From: Euglena gracilis
Taxonomy: Eukaryota > Euglenida > Euglenophyceae > Euglenales
NCBI GenBank assembly: GCA_039621445.1
Contig: CP154955.1
Coordinates: 38,109,123 to 38,173,122, forward strand
Reading direction: 5' to 3'
DNA: 64,000 bases
The notes under the pieces are model-generated. The model was not told the DNA's origin. It ran no database searches and saw only the letters and a list, made by a program, of their open reading frames with translations. Position numbers and translations under genes: made by a program. Shown piece by piece: positions 46,271 through 60,100 of the stretch (position 1 is its first letter; each line of letters begins with the position of its first letter).

Positions 46271-48766
46271 TTCGCCTGACCACCATTGCACACCTTTCTC
46301 TGTGCTCAAAAGAGCACATTCGGTTTGTTTCGTTCGGTGATGGCCACCACAGCAGGAGAACCTCCTTTTTCTGCCACGCCAAAAGCGACGGGCTGTAAGG
46401 CAGGACTCGCCAACCACCACAACCTGCTCGATGCCATTCTCCCGTCGCCCCCCTTATGTCCCCCCACAAAGTTTACTTTTGAGGCATGCTTGCTGCTTTG
46501 CAGGTGAGGTCTGTTCCCTCCCAACTCCAATCAACGTTACCTTGGGGCTTTGCCCACCAAAAACCCCAGCCATTTGATGCTCCAATCATCATTTCCGCTG
46601 CAGAGATGAATGCGCTTCAACAGCCTTTTAATCCGGAGTTTCCACTGCCTTTCTGCCCGCCCGCTCAGAGTCAGCGACGAACAAAAATTGGGCAGAATCA
46701 TGGGACTCATCAAAAGCAATCATCATCGCAAAGGCCAACAAAACATTCTGCCGCACTTTTTGGAGCTCAGCAGACGCAAATATTGGACCGTGATTAAAAG
46801 AATGCAGTTCATTTTATGTTCTACCCCAGGGGGGGGTCATTGGTGGCACATATTGTTTATGCTGCATTGGGTGCATTGGGTGGGTTTTTACACAGGGATG
46901 GCCTTTTCATGGCTCAGGGAGGTCGGGCTAAACAGGAATCCCGGTTTTTGCGTCTCATGGAGGCAGGGCTGAACTTGAACCTTGGCAATCCTTTGGGTTG
47001 GATCTTTTGCCCCCCCCCCCCGCCCCACCATATGCTTCCCCAATTTTTCAGGGACGGAATTTATAGATCAGGAATTTGCATCGGCGTGTGTGGCACCAAC
47101 ACACTTCTTGCTTGCTAATTGCTATGGTGGGGGTGGGTCAACCGCCCTCCCCCCTACACCAAGCCTTCCCATACAGCCAGGCATGGAGGGGCCCTAGCAG
47201 CTTTCCCATAGACACACCCTAGTAGATTTCGCCTGAACCACCATTGCACACCTTTCTCTGTGCTCAGAGGAAGAGCACATTCGGTTTGTTTCGTTCGGTG
47301 ATGGCCACCACAGCAGGAGAACCTCCGTTTTTCTGCCACGCCAAAAGCGACGGGCTGTAAGGCAGGACTCGCCAACCACCACAAACCTGCTCGATGCCAT
47401 TCTCCCGTCGTCCCCCTCATGTCCCCACCAAAAGTTTACTTTTGAGGCATGCTTTCTGCTGTGCAGGTGAGGTCTGTTCCCTCCCAACTCCAATCAACGT
47501 TACCTTGGGGCTTTGCCCACCAAAAACCCCAGCCATTTGATGCTCCAATCATCATTTCCGCTGCAGAGATGAATGCGCTTCAACGGCCTTTTAATCCGGA
47601 GTTTCCACTGCCTTTCTGCCCGCTCAGAGTCAGCGACGAACAAAAATTGGGCAGAATCATGGGACTCATCAAAAGCAATCATCATCGCAAAGGCCAACAA
47701 CAAAACATTCTGCCGCACTTTTTGGAGCTCAGCAGACGCAAATATTGGACCGTGATTAAAAGAATGCAGTTCATTGTATGTTCTACCCCAGGGGGGGGGG
47801 TCATTGGTGGCACATATTGTTTATGCTGCATTGGGTGCATTGGGTGGGTTTTTACCCAGGGATGGCCTTTTCATGGCTCAGGGAGGTCGGGCTAAACAGG
47901 AATCCCGGTTTTTGTGTCTCATGGAGGCAGGGCTGAACTTGAACCTTGGCAATCCTTTGGGTTGGATCTTTTGCCCCCCCCCGCCCACCATATGCTTCCC
48001 CAATTTTTCAGGGACGGATTTTATAGATCAGGAATTTGCATCGGCGTGTGTGGCACCAAGACACTTCTTGCTTGCTAATTGCTATGGTGGGGGTGGGTCA
48101 ACCGCCCTCCCCCCTACACCAAGCCTTCCCATACAGCCAGGCATGGAGGGGCCCTAGCAGCTTTCCCATAGACACACCCTAGTAGATTTCGCCTGAACCA
48201 CCATTGCACACCTTTCTCTGTGCTCAGAGGAAGAGCACATTCGGTTTGTTTCGTTCGGTGATGGCCACCACAGCAGGAGAACCTCCGTTTTTCTGCCACG
48301 CCAAAAGCGACGGGCTGTAAGGCAGGACTCGCCAACCACCACAAACCTGCTCGATGCCATTCTCCCGTCGCCCCCCTTATGTCCCCCCACAAAGTTTACT
48401 TTTGAGGCATGCTTTCTGCTGTGCAGGTGAGGTCTGTTCCCTCCCAACTCCAATCAACGTTACCTTGGGGCTTTGCCCACCAAAAACCCCAGCCATTTGA
48501 TGCTCCAATCATCATTTCCGCTGCAGAGATGAATGCGCTTCAACAGCCTTTTAATCCGGAGTTTCCACTGCCTTTCTGCCCGCTCAGAGTCAGCGACGAA
48601 CAAAAATTGGGCAGAATCATGGGACTCATCAAAAACAATCATCATCGCAAAGGCCAACAAAACATTCTGCCGCACTTTTTGGAGCTCAGCAGACGCAAAT
48701 ATTGGACCGTGATTAAAAGAATGCAGTTCATTTTATGTTCTACCCCAGGGGGGGGTCATTGATGGC

Positions 48767-49330
48767 AGGTGGGGGTGGGTGGTATGCGGGCCAGGAGGGA
48801 GGTTGGGGGGGGAAAACCTAAACAGGTGGCGTCAGGGTGGCCGAATTTTCGGCCCGGGAAGGTCGGGATCTTTTGACCCCCAAAACGAAGTGCCATTTTG
48901 GGCACTTTTGGCACATGTGTGCACTTTTCGGCGCTAATTGACCCTTTTTGGTGGGGGGGGTCAATTTTTGCCCCCCCACCTCCACCCCCCTTGCAGGGGG
49001 TTCGGACCATGCGGGCCAGGATGTGTGGACACCCCCCCCACCTAAACCATGTACGCCCTCCTTATATAGAACCCTGGGGGGGTCATTGGTGGCACATATT
49101 GTTTATGCTGCATTGGGTGCATTGGGTGGTTTCCCCATGGCCCATGGCTCAGGGACCCTAACAGCCTTTTGCGTCTCAGAGGCAGGGCACAAACCTTGGC
49201 AATCCTTTGGGTTGGATGTGCCCCCCCCCCCCCGCCCCACCATATGCTTCCCCTTTTTCATCAGGGACGGAATTTATAGATCAGAATTTGCATCGGTGTG
49301 TGGCACCACACACTTCTTGCTTGCTAAATT
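48767..49330 (+). pseudogene. Array unit interrupted by a ~310-bp insert and degraded after it
   Basis: At 48767 the unit breaks after GGTCATTGATGGCA and resumes at about 49076 with GGTCATTGGTGGCA, so about 15-20 bp are duplicated around the insert. The insert has GCGGGCCAGGA at both ends in the same orientation and CCTAAAC words, with G/C runs and no coding sign. The remainder of the unit (49130-49330) has many small deletions. Confidence 0.7.
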
Positions 49331-52300
49331 GTTTATGGTGGGGGGGGTCAACCGCCCTCACCACTACACCAAGCCTTCCCATACAGCCAGACATGGAGGG
49401 GCCCTAGCAGATTTCCCGTAGACACACCCTAGTACACTTCGCCTGAACCACCATTGCACACCTTTCTTTGTGCTCAGAGGAAGAGCACATTCGGTTTGTT
49501 TCGTTCGGTGATGGCCACCACAGCAGGAGAACCTCCGTTTTTCTGCCACGCCAAAAGCGACGGGCTGTAAGGCAGGACTCGCCAACCACCACAAACCCCC
49601 TGCTCGATGCCATTCTCCCGTCGCCGCCCTTATGTCCCCCCACAAAGTTTACTTTTGAAGCACGCTTCCTGCTGTGCAGGTGAGGTCTGTTCCCTCCCAA
49701 CTCCAATCAACGTTACCTTGGGGCTTTGCCCGCCAAAACCCCAGCCATTTGATGCTCCAATCATCATTTCCGCTGCAGAGATGAATGCGCTTCAACGGCC
49801 TTTTAATCCGGAGTTTCCACTGCCTTTCTGCCCGCTCAGAGTCAGCGACGAACAAAAGTTGGGCAGAATCATGGGACTCATCAAAAGCAATCATCATCGC
49901 AAAGGCCAACAACAATTTTTGGAGCTCAGCAGACGCAAATATTGGACCGTGATTAAAAGAATGCAGTTCATTGTATGTTCTACCCCAGGGGGGGGGGTCA
50001 TTGGTGGCACATATTGTTTATGCTGCATTGGGTGCATTGGGTGGGTTTTTACCCAGGGATGGCCTTTTGATGGCTCAGGGAGGTCGGGCTAAACAGGAAT
50101 CCCGGTTTTTGCGTCTCATGGAGGCAGGGCTGAACTTGAACCTTGGCAATCCTTTGGGTTGGATCTTTTGCCCCCCCCCCCCCCCCCCCCATATTCTTCC
50201 CCAATTTTCAGGGACGGAATTTATAGATCAGGAATTTGCATCGGTGTGTGTGGCACCAACACACTTCTTGCTTGCTAATTGCTATGGTGGGGGTGGGTCA
50301 ACCGCCCTCCCCCTACACCAAGCCTTCCCATACAGCCAGGCATGGAGGGGCCCTGGCAGCTTTCCCATAGACACACCCCAGTAGATTTCGCCTGAACCAC
50401 CATTGCACACCTTTCTCTGTGCTCAGAGGAAGAGCACATTCGGTTTGTTTCGTTCGGTGATGGCCACCACAGCAGGAGAACCTCCGTTTTTCTGCCACGC
50501 CAAAAGCGACGGGCTGTAAGGCAGGACTCGCCAACCACCACAAACCTGCTCGATGCCATTCTCCCGTCGCCCCCCTTATGTCCCCCCACAAAGTTTACTT
50601 TTGAGGCATGCTTTCTGCTGTGCAGGTGAGGTCTGTTCCCTCCCAACTCCAATCAACGTTACCTTGGGGCTTTGCCCACCAAAAACCCCAGCCATTTGAT
50701 GCTCCAATCATCATTTCCGCTGCAGAGATGAATGCGCTTCAACGGCCTTTTAATCCGGAGTTTCCACTGCCTTTCTGCCCGCTCAGAGTCAGCGACGAAC
50801 AAAAATTGGGCAGAATCATGGGACTCATCAAAAACAATCATCATCGCAAAGGCCAACAAAACATTCTGCCGCACTTTTTGGAGCTCAGCAGACGCAAATA
50901 TTGGACCGTGATTAAAAGAATGCAGTTCATTTTATGTTCTACCCCAGGGGGGGGGTCATTGGTGGCACATATTGTTTATGCTGCATTGGGTGCATTGGGT
51001 GGGTTTTTCACCCGGGCTGGCCTTTTGTTGGCCCAGGTGGGTCTGGCTAAACAGGAATCCCGGTTTTTGCGTCTCATGGAGGCAGGGCTGAACTTGAACC
51101 TTGGCAATCCTTTGGGTTGGATCTTTTGCCCCCCCACCATATGCTTCCCCAATTTTTCAGGGACGGAATTTATAGATCAGGAATTTGCATCGGCGTGTGT
51201 GGCACCAACACACTTCTTGCTTGCTAATTGCTATGGTGGGGGTGGGTCAACCGCCCTCCCCCTACACCAAGCCTTCCCATACAGCCAGGCATGGAGGGGC
51301 CCTAGCAGCTTTCCCATAGACACACCCTAGTAGATTTCGCCTGAACCACCATTGCACACCTTTCTCTGTGCTCAGAGGAAGAGCACATTCGGTTTGTTTC
51401 GTTCGGTGATGGCCACCACAGCAGGAGAACCTCCGTTTTTCTGCCACGCCAAAAGCGACGGGCTGTAAGGCAGGACTCGCCAACCACCACAAACCTGCTC
51501 GATGCCATTCTCCCGTCGCCCCCCTTATGTCCCCCCACAAAGTTTACTTTTGAGGCATGCTTTCTGCTGTGCAGGTGAGGTCTGTTCCCTCCCAACTCCA
51601 ATCAACGTTACCTTGGGGCTTTGCCCACCAAAAACCCCAGCCATTTGATGCTCCAATCATCATTTCCGCTGCAGAGATGAATGCGCTTCAACAGCCTTTT
51701 AATCCGGAGTTTCCACTGCCTTTCTGCCCGCTCAGAGTCAGCGACGAACAAAAATTGGGCAGAATCATGGGACTCATCAAAAGCAATCATCATCGCAAAG
51801 GCCAACAAAACATTCTGCCGCACTTTTTGGAGCTCAGCAGACGCAAATATTGGACCGTGATTAAAAGAATGCAGTTCATTTTATGTTCTACCCCAGGGGG
51901 GGGGTCATTGGTGGCACATATTGTTTATGCTGCATTGGGTGCATTGGGTGGGTTTTTACCCAGGGATGGCCTTTTCATGGCTCAGGGAGGTCGGGCTAAA
52001 CAGGAATCCCGGTTTTTGCGTCTCATGGAGGCAGGGCTGAACTTGAACCTTGGCAATCCTTTGGGTTGGATCTTTTGCCCCCCCCCCCCCCACCATATGC
52101 TTCCCCAATTTTTCAGGGACGGAATTTATAGATCAGGAATTTGCATCGGCGTGTGTGGCACCAACACACTTCTTGCTTGCTAATTGCAATGGTGGGGGTG
52201 GGTCAACCGCCCTCCCCCCTACACCAAGCCTTCCCATACAGCCAGGCATGGAGGGGCCCTAGCAGCTTTCCATTTCCCATAGACACACCCTGGTGGATTT

Positions 52301-54562
52301 CGCCTGAACCAGCATTGCACACCTTTCTCTGTGCTCAGAGGAAGAGCACATTCGGTTTGTTTCGTTCGGTGATGGCCACCACAGCAGGAGAACCTCCGTT
52401 TTTCTGCCACGCCAAAAGCGACGGGCTGTAAGGCAGGACTCGCCAACCACCACAAACCTGCTCGATGCCATTCTCCCGTCGCCCCCCTTATGTCCCCCCA
52501 CAAAGTTTACTTTTGAGGCATGCTTTCTGCTGTGCAGGTGAGGTCTGTTCCCTCCCAACTCCAATCAACGTTACCTTGGGGCTTTGCCCACCAAAAACCC
52601 CAGCCATTTGATGCTCCAATCATCATTACCGCTGCAGAGATGAATGCGCTTCAACAGCCTTTTAATCCGGAGTTTCCACTGCCTTTCTGCCCGCTCAGAG
52701 TCAGCGACGAACAAAAATTGGGCAGAATCATGGGACTCATCAAAAACAATCATCATCGCAAAGGCCAACAAAACATTCTGCCGCACTTTTTGGAGCTCAG
52801 CAGACGCAAATATTGGACCGTGATTAAAAGAATGCAGTTCATTGTATGTTCTACCCCAGGGGGGGGGGGTCATTGGTGGCACATATTGTTTATGCTGCAT
52901 TGGGTGCATTGGGTGGGTTTCTATACAGGGATGGCCTTTTCATGGCTCAGGGAGGTCGGGCTAAACAGGAATCCCGGTTTTTGCGTCTCATGGAGGCAGG
53001 GCAGAACTTGAACCTTGGCAATCCTTTGGGTTGGATCTTTTGCCCCCCCCCCGCCCCACCATATGCTTCCTCAATTTTTCAGAGACGGAATTTATAGATC
53101 AGGAATTTGCATCGGCGTGTGTGGCACCAACACACTTCTTGCTTGCTAATTGCTATGGCGGGGGTGGGTCAACTGCCCTCCCCCCTACACCAAGCCTTCC
53201 CATACAGCCAGACATGGAGGGGCCCAAGCAGATTTCCCATAGACACACCCTAGTAGATTTCGCCTGAACCACCATTGCACACCTTTCTCTGTGCTCAGAG
53301 GAAGAGCACATTCGGTTTGTTTCGTTCGGTGATGGCCACCACAGCAGGAGAACCTCCGTTTTTCTGCCACGCCAAAAGCGACGGGCTGTAAGGCAGGACT
53401 CGCCAACCACCACAAACCTGCTCGATGCCATTCTCCCGTCGCCCCCCCGTCGCCCCCCCTTATGTAGTTTACTTTTGAGGCATGCTTTCTGCTGTGCAGG
53501 TGAGGTCTGTTCCCTCCCAACTCCAATCAACGTTACCTTGGGGCTTTGCCCACCAAAAACCCCAGCCATTTGATGCTCCAATCATCATTTCCGCTGCAGA
53601 GATGAATGCGCTTCAACGGCCTTTTAATCCGGAGTTTCCACTGCCTTTCTGCCCGCTCAGAGTCAGCGACGAACAAAAATTGGGCAGAATCATGGGACTC
53701 ATCAAAAGCAATCATCATCGCAAAGGCCAACAAAACATTCTGCCGCACTTTTTGGAGCTCAGCAGACGCAAATATTGGACCGTGATTAAAAGAATGCAGT
53801 TCATTTTATGTTCTACCCCAGGGGGGGGGGTCATTGGTGGCACATATTGTTTATGCAGCATTGGGTGCATTGGGTGGGTTTTTACCCAGGGATGGCCTTT
53901 TCATGGCTCAGGGAGGTCGGGCTAAACAGGAATCCCGGTTTTTGCGTCTCATGGAGGCAGGGCTGAACTTGAACCTTGGCAATCCTTTGGGTTGGATCTT
54001 TTGCCCCCCCCCCCCCACCATATGCTTCCCCAATTTTTCAGGGACGGAATTTATAGATCAGGAATTTGCATCGGCGTGTGTGGCACCAACACACTTCTTG
54101 CTTGCTAATTGCTATGGTGGGGGTGGGTCAACCGCCCTCCCCCCTACACCAAGCCTTCCCATACAGCCAGGCATGGAGGGGCCCTAGCAGCTTTCCCATA
54201 GACACACCCTAGTAGATTTCGCCTGAACCACCATTGCACACCTTTCTCTGTGCTCAGAGGAAGAGCACATTCGGTTTGTTTCGTTCGGTGATGGCCACCA
54301 CAGCAGGAGAACCTCCGTTTTTCTGCCACGCCAAAAGCGACGGGCTGTAAGGCAGGACTCGCCAACCACCACAAACCTGCTCGATGCCATTCTCCCGTCG
54401 CCCCCCTTATGTCCCCCCACAAAGTTTACTTTTGAGGCATGCTTTCTGCTGTGCAGGTGAGGTCTGTTCCCTCCCAACTCCAATCAACGTTACCTTGGGG
54501 CTTTGCCCACCAAAAACCCCAGCCATTTGATGCTCCAATCATCATTTCCGCTGCAGAGATGA

Positions 54563-55545
54563 ATGCGCTTCAACAGCCTTTTAATCCGGAGTTTCCACTG
54601 CCTTTCTGCCCGCTCAGAGTCAGCGACGAACAAAAATTGGGCAGAATCATGGGACTCATCAAAAGCAATCATCATCGCAAAGGCCAACAAAACATTCTGC
54701 CGCACTTTTTGGAGCTCAGCAGACGCAAATATTGGACCGTGATTAAAAGAATGCAGTTCATTGTATGTTCTACCCCAGGGGGGGGGGTCATTGGTGGCAC
54801 ATATTGTTTATGCTGCATTGGGTGCATTGGGTGGGTTTCTATACAGGGATGGCCTTTTCATGGCTCAGGGAGGTCGGGCTAAACAGGAATCCCGGTTTTT
54901 GCGTCTCATGGAGGCAGGGCTGAACTTGAACCTTGGCAATCCTTTGGGTTGGATCTTTTGCCCCCCCCCCCCGCCCCACCATATGCTTCCCCAATTTTTC
55001 AGGGACGGAATTTATAGATCAGGAATTTGCATCGGCGTGTGTGGCACCAACACACTTCTTGCTTGCTAATTGCTATGGTGGGGGTGGGTCAACCGCCCTC
55101 CCCCCTACACCAAGCCTTCCCATACAGCCAGGCATGGAGGGGCCCTAGCAGCTTTCCCATAGACACACCCTAGTAGATTTCGCCTGAACCACCATTGCAC
55201 ACCTTTCTCTGTGCTCAGAGGAAGAGCACATTCGGTTTGTTTCGTTCGGTGATGGCCACCACAGCAGGAGAACCTCCGTTTTTCTGCCACGCCAAAAGCG
55301 ACGGGCTGTAAGGCAGGACTCGCCAACCACCACAAACCTGCTCGATGCCATTCTCCCGTCGCCCCCCTTATGTCCCCCCACAAAGTTTACTTTTGAGGCA
55401 TGCTTTCTGCTGTGCAGGTGAGGTCTGTTCCCTCCCAACTCCAATCAACGTTACCTTGGGGCTTTGCCCACCAAAAACCCCAGCCATTTGATGCTCCAAT
55501 CATCATTTCCGCTGCAGAGATGAATGCGCTTCAACGGCCTTTTAA
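54563..55545 (+). CDS. Model gene of the array (representative copy), five exons, unknown protein
   Basis: Proposed exons: 54563-54738, 54847-54947, 55003-55077, 55219-55417 and 55518-55545. Start ATGCGC, stop TAA at 55543. All introns (108, 55, 141, 100 bp) are GT...AG, with acceptors CTATACAG, CAATTTTTCAG, CTCTGTGCTCAG and TTCCGCTGCAG, and phases agree at each junction. The product would be about 192 residues. Visible segments include NWAESWDSSKAIIIAKANK, MAQGGRAKQESRFLRLMEAG, TEFIDQEFASACVAPTHFLL, EEEHIRFVSFGDGHHSRR and PPTKFTFEACFLLC. No domain, signal peptide or membrane segment is recognised. The first exon is also open in a second frame (MNALQQPFNPEFPLPFC) and on the minus strand, so its frame is the weakest point. 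The last exon overlaps the first exon of the next copy. Confidence 0.35.
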
Positions 55546-57159
55546 TCCGGAGTTTCCACTGCCTTTCTGCCCGCTCAGAGTCAGCGACGAACAAAAATTG
55601 GGCAGAATCATGGGACTCATCAAAAGCAATCATCATCGCAAAGGCCAACAAAACATTCTGCCGCACTTTTTGGAGCTCAGCAGACGCAAATATTGGACCG
55701 TGATTAAAAGAATGCAGTTCATTTTATGTTCTACCCCAGGGGGGGGGTCATTGGTGGCACATATTGTTTATGCTGCATTGGGTGCATTGGGTGGGTTTTT
55801 ACCCAGGGATGGCCTTTTCATGGCTCAGGGAGGTCGGGCTAAACAGGAATCCCGGTTTTTGCGTCTCATGGAGGCAGGGCTGAACTTGAACCTTGGCAAT
55901 CCTTTGGGTTGGATCTTTTGCCCCCCGCCCCACCATATGCTTCCCCAATTTTTCAGGGACGGAATTTATAGATTGGGAATTTGCATCGGCGTGTGTGGCA
56001 CCAACACACTTCTTGCGTGCTAATTGCTTTGGTGGGGTGGGTCAACTGCCCTCCCCCCTACACCAAGCCTTCCCATACAGCCAGGCATGGAGGGGCCCTA
56101 GCAGCTTTCCCATAGACACACCCTAGTAGATTTCGCCTGAACCACCATTGCACACCTTTCTCTGTGTGCTCAGAGGAAGAGCACATTCGGTTTGTTTCGT
56201 TCGGTGATGGCCACCACAGCAGGAGAACCTCCGCAAAAGGCAGGACTCGCCAACCACCACAAACCTGCTCGATGCCATTCTCCCGTCGCCCCCCTTATGT
56301 CCCCCCACAAAGTTTACTTTTGAGGCATGCTTTCTGCTGTGCAGGTGAGGTCTGTTCCCTCCCAACTCCAATCAACGTTACCTTGGGGCTTTGCCCACCA
56401 AAAACCCCAGCCATTTGATGCTCCAATCATCATTTCCGCTGCAGAGATGAATGCGCTTCAACAGCCTTTTAATCCGGAGTTTCCACTGCCTTTCTGCCCG
56501 CTCAGAGTCAGCGACGAACAAAAATTGGGCAGAATCATGGGACTCATCAAAAGCAATCATCATCGCAAAGGCCAACAAAACATTCTGCCGCACTTTTTGG
56601 AGCTCAGCAGACGCAAATATTGGACGTGATTAAAAGAATGCAGTTCATTTTATGTTCTTCCCCAGGGGGGGGTCATTGGTGGCACATATTGTTTATGCTG
56701 CATTGGGTGCATTGGGTGGGTATTTACCCAGGGATGGCCTTTTCATGGCTCAGGGAGGTCGGGCTAAACAGGAATCCCGGTTTTTGCGTCTCATGGAGGC
56801 AGGGCTGAACTTGAACCTTGGCAATCCTTTGGGTTGGATCTTTTGCCCCCCCCCCCCGCCCCACCATATGCTTCCCCAATTTTTCAGAGACGGAATTTAT
56901 AGATCAGGAATTTGCATTGGGCGTGTGTGGCACCAACACACTTCTTGCTTGCTAATTGCTATGGTGGGGGTGGGTCAACCGCCCTCCCCCCTACACCAAG
57001 CCTTCCCATACAGCCAGGCATGGAGGGGCCCTAGCAGCTTTCCCATAGACACACCCTAGTAGATTTCGCCTGAACCACCATTGCACACCTTTCTCTGTGC
57101 TCAGAGGAAGAGCACATTCGGTTTGTTTCGTTCGGTGATGGCCACCACAGCAGGAGAAC

Positions 57160-57185
57160 CTGACGGGCTGTAATGCAGGACTCGC
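57160..57185 (+). pseudogene. Deletion with premature stop in the 199-bp exon of two units
   Basis: In the copies at 57160 and 59045 the sequence goes from GGAGAACC directly to TGACGGGCTGTAATGC, losing about 24 bases of the exon and creating an in-frame TGA. The two copies share the lesion, so it arose once and spread by unequal exchange or conversion. A different deletion at the same place is present at 56230. Confidence 0.65.
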
Positions 57186-60100
57186 CAACCACCACAAACC
57201 TGCTCGATGCCATTCTCCCGTCGCCCCCCTTATGTCCCGCCACAAAGTTTACTTTTGAGGCACGCTTCCTGCTGTGCAGGTGAGGTCTGTTCCCTCCCAA
57301 CTCCAATCAACGTTACCTTGGGGCTTTGCCCACCAAAACCCCAGCCATTTGATGCTCCGATCATCATTTCCGCTGCAGAGATGAATGCGCTTCAACGGCC
57401 TTTTAATCCGGAGTTTCCACTGCCTTTCTGCCCGCTCAGAGTCAGCGACGAACAAAAATTGGGCAGAATCATGGGACTCATCAAAAGCAATCATCATCGC
57501 AAAGGCCAACAAAACATTCTGCCGCACTTTTTGGAGCTCAGCAGACACAAATATTGGACGTGATTAAAAGAATGCAGTTCATTTTATGTTCTTCCCCAGG
57601 GGGGGGTCATTGGTGGCACATATTGTTTATGCTGCATTGGGTGCATTGGGTGGGTTTCTATACAGGGATGGCCTTTTCATGGCTCAGGGAGGTCGGGCTA
57701 AACAGGAATCCCGGTTTTTGCGTCTCATGGAGGCAGGGCTGAACTTGAACCTTGGCAATCCTTTGGGTTGGATCTTTTGCCCCCCGCCCCACCATATGCT
57801 TCCCCAATTTTTCAGGGACGGAATTTATAGATCAGGAATTTGCATCGGCGTGTGTGGCACCAACACACTTCTTGCTTGCTAATTTCTATGGTGGGGGTGG
57901 GTCAACCGCCCTCCCCCCTACACCAAGCCTTCCCATACAGCCAGGCATGGAGGGGCCCTAGCAGCTTCCCCATAGACACACCCTAGTAGATTTCGCCTGA
58001 ACCACCATTGCACACCTTTCTCTGTGCTCAGAGGAAGAGCACATTCGGTTTGTTTCGTTCGGTGATGGCCACCACAGCAGGAGAACCTCCGTTTTTCTGC
58101 CACGCCAAAAGCGACGGGCTGTAAGGCAGGACTCGCCAACCACCACAAACCTGCTCGATGCCATTCTCCCGTCGCCCCCCTTATGTCCCCCCACAAAATT
58201 TACTTTTGAGGCATACTTTCTGCTGTGCAGGTGAGGTCTGTTCCCTCCCAACTCCAATCAACGTTACCTTGGGGCTTTGCCCACCAAAAACCCCAGCCAT
58301 TTGATGCTCCAATCATCATTTCCGCTGCAGAGATGAATGCGCTTCAACAGCCTTTTAATCCGGAGTTTCCACTGCCTTTCTGCCCGCTCAGAGTCAGCGA
58401 CGAACAAAAATTGGGCAGAATCATGGGACTCATCAAAAGCAATCATCATCGCAAAGGCCAACAAAACATTCTGCCGCACTTTTTGGAGCTCAGCAGACGC
58501 AAATATTGGACCGTGATTAAAAGAATGCAGTTCATTTTATGTTCTACCCCAGGGGGGGGGGTCATTGGTGGCACATATTGTTTATGCTGCATTGGGTGCA
58601 TTGGGTGGGTTTTTACCCAGGGATGGCCTTTTCATGGCTCAGGGAGGTCGGGCTAAACAGGAATCCCGGTTTTTGCGTCTCATGGAGGCAGGGCTGAACT
58701 TGAACCTTGGCAATCCTTTGGGTTGGATCTTTTGCCCCCCCCCCCCCACCATATGCTTCCCCAATTTTTCAGGGACGGAATTTATAGATCAGGAATTTGC
58801 ATTGGGCGTGTGTGGCACCAACACACTTCTTGCTTGCTAATTGCTATGGTGAGGGTGGGTCAACCGCCCTCCCCCCTACACCAAGCCTTCCCATACAGCC
58901 AGGCATGGAGGGGCCCTAGCAGCTTCCCCATAGACACACCCTAGTAGATTTCGCCTGAACCACCATTGCACACCTTTCTCTGTGTGCTCAGAGGAAGAGC
59001 ACATTCGGTTTGTTTCGTTCGGTGATGGCCACCACAGCAGGAGAACCTGACGGGCTGTAATGCAGGACTCGCCAACCACCACAAACCTGCTCGATGCCAT
59101 TCTCCCGTCGCCCCCCTTATGTCCCCCCACAAAGTTTACTTTTGAGGCATGCTTTCTGCTGTGCAGGTGAGGTCTGTTCCCTCCCAACTCCAATCAACGT
59201 TACCTTGGGGCTTTGCCCACCAAAAACCCCAGCCATTTGATGCTCCAATCATCATTTCCGCTGCAGAGATGAATGCGCTTCAACAGCCTTTTAATCCGGA
59301 GTTTCCACTGCCTTTCTGCCCGCTCAGAGTCAGCGACGAACAAAAATTGGCAGAATCATGGGACTCATCAAAAGCAATCATCATCGCAAAGGCCAACAAA
59401 ACATTCTGCCGCACTTTTTGGAGCTCAGCAGACACAAATATTGGACGTGATTAAAAGAATGCAGTTCATTTTATGTTCTTCCCCAGGGGGGGGGGGTCAT
59501 TGGTGGCACATATTGTTTATGCATTGGGTGCATTGGGTGGGTTTTTACCTAGGGATGGCCTTTTCATGCCTCAGGGAGGTCGGGCTAAACAGGAATCCCG
59601 GTTTTTGCGTCTCATGGAGGCAGGGCTGAACTTGAACCTTGGCAATCCTTTGGGTTGGATCTTTCCCCCCCCCCCCGCAACACCATACGCTTCCCCAATT
59701 TTTCAGGGACGGAATTTATAGATCAGGAATTTGCATCGGCGTGTGTGGCACCAACACACTTCTTGCTTGCTAATTGCTATGGTGGGGGTGGGTCAACCGC
59801 CCTCCCCCCTACACCAAGCCTTCCCATACAGCCAGGCATGGAGGGGCCCTAGCAGCTTTCCCATAGACACACCCTAGTAGATTTCGCCTGAACCACCATT
59901 GCACACCTTTCTCTGTGCTCAGAGGAAGAGCACATTCGGTTTGTTTCGTTCGGTGATGGCCACCACAGCAGGAGAACCTCCGTTTTTCTGCCACGCCAAA
60001 AGCGACGGGCTGTAAGGCAGGACTCGCCAACCACCACAAACCTGCTCGATGCCATTCTCCCGTCGCCCCCCTTATGTCCCCCCACAAAGTTTACTTTTGA

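Noticed and set aside
54620-54710. Box C/D snoRNA-like motif (ATGATGA ... CTGA) on the minus strand of each unit
   Set aside because: No terminal stem and no guide-like spacing could be shown; the words also occur by chance at this length.
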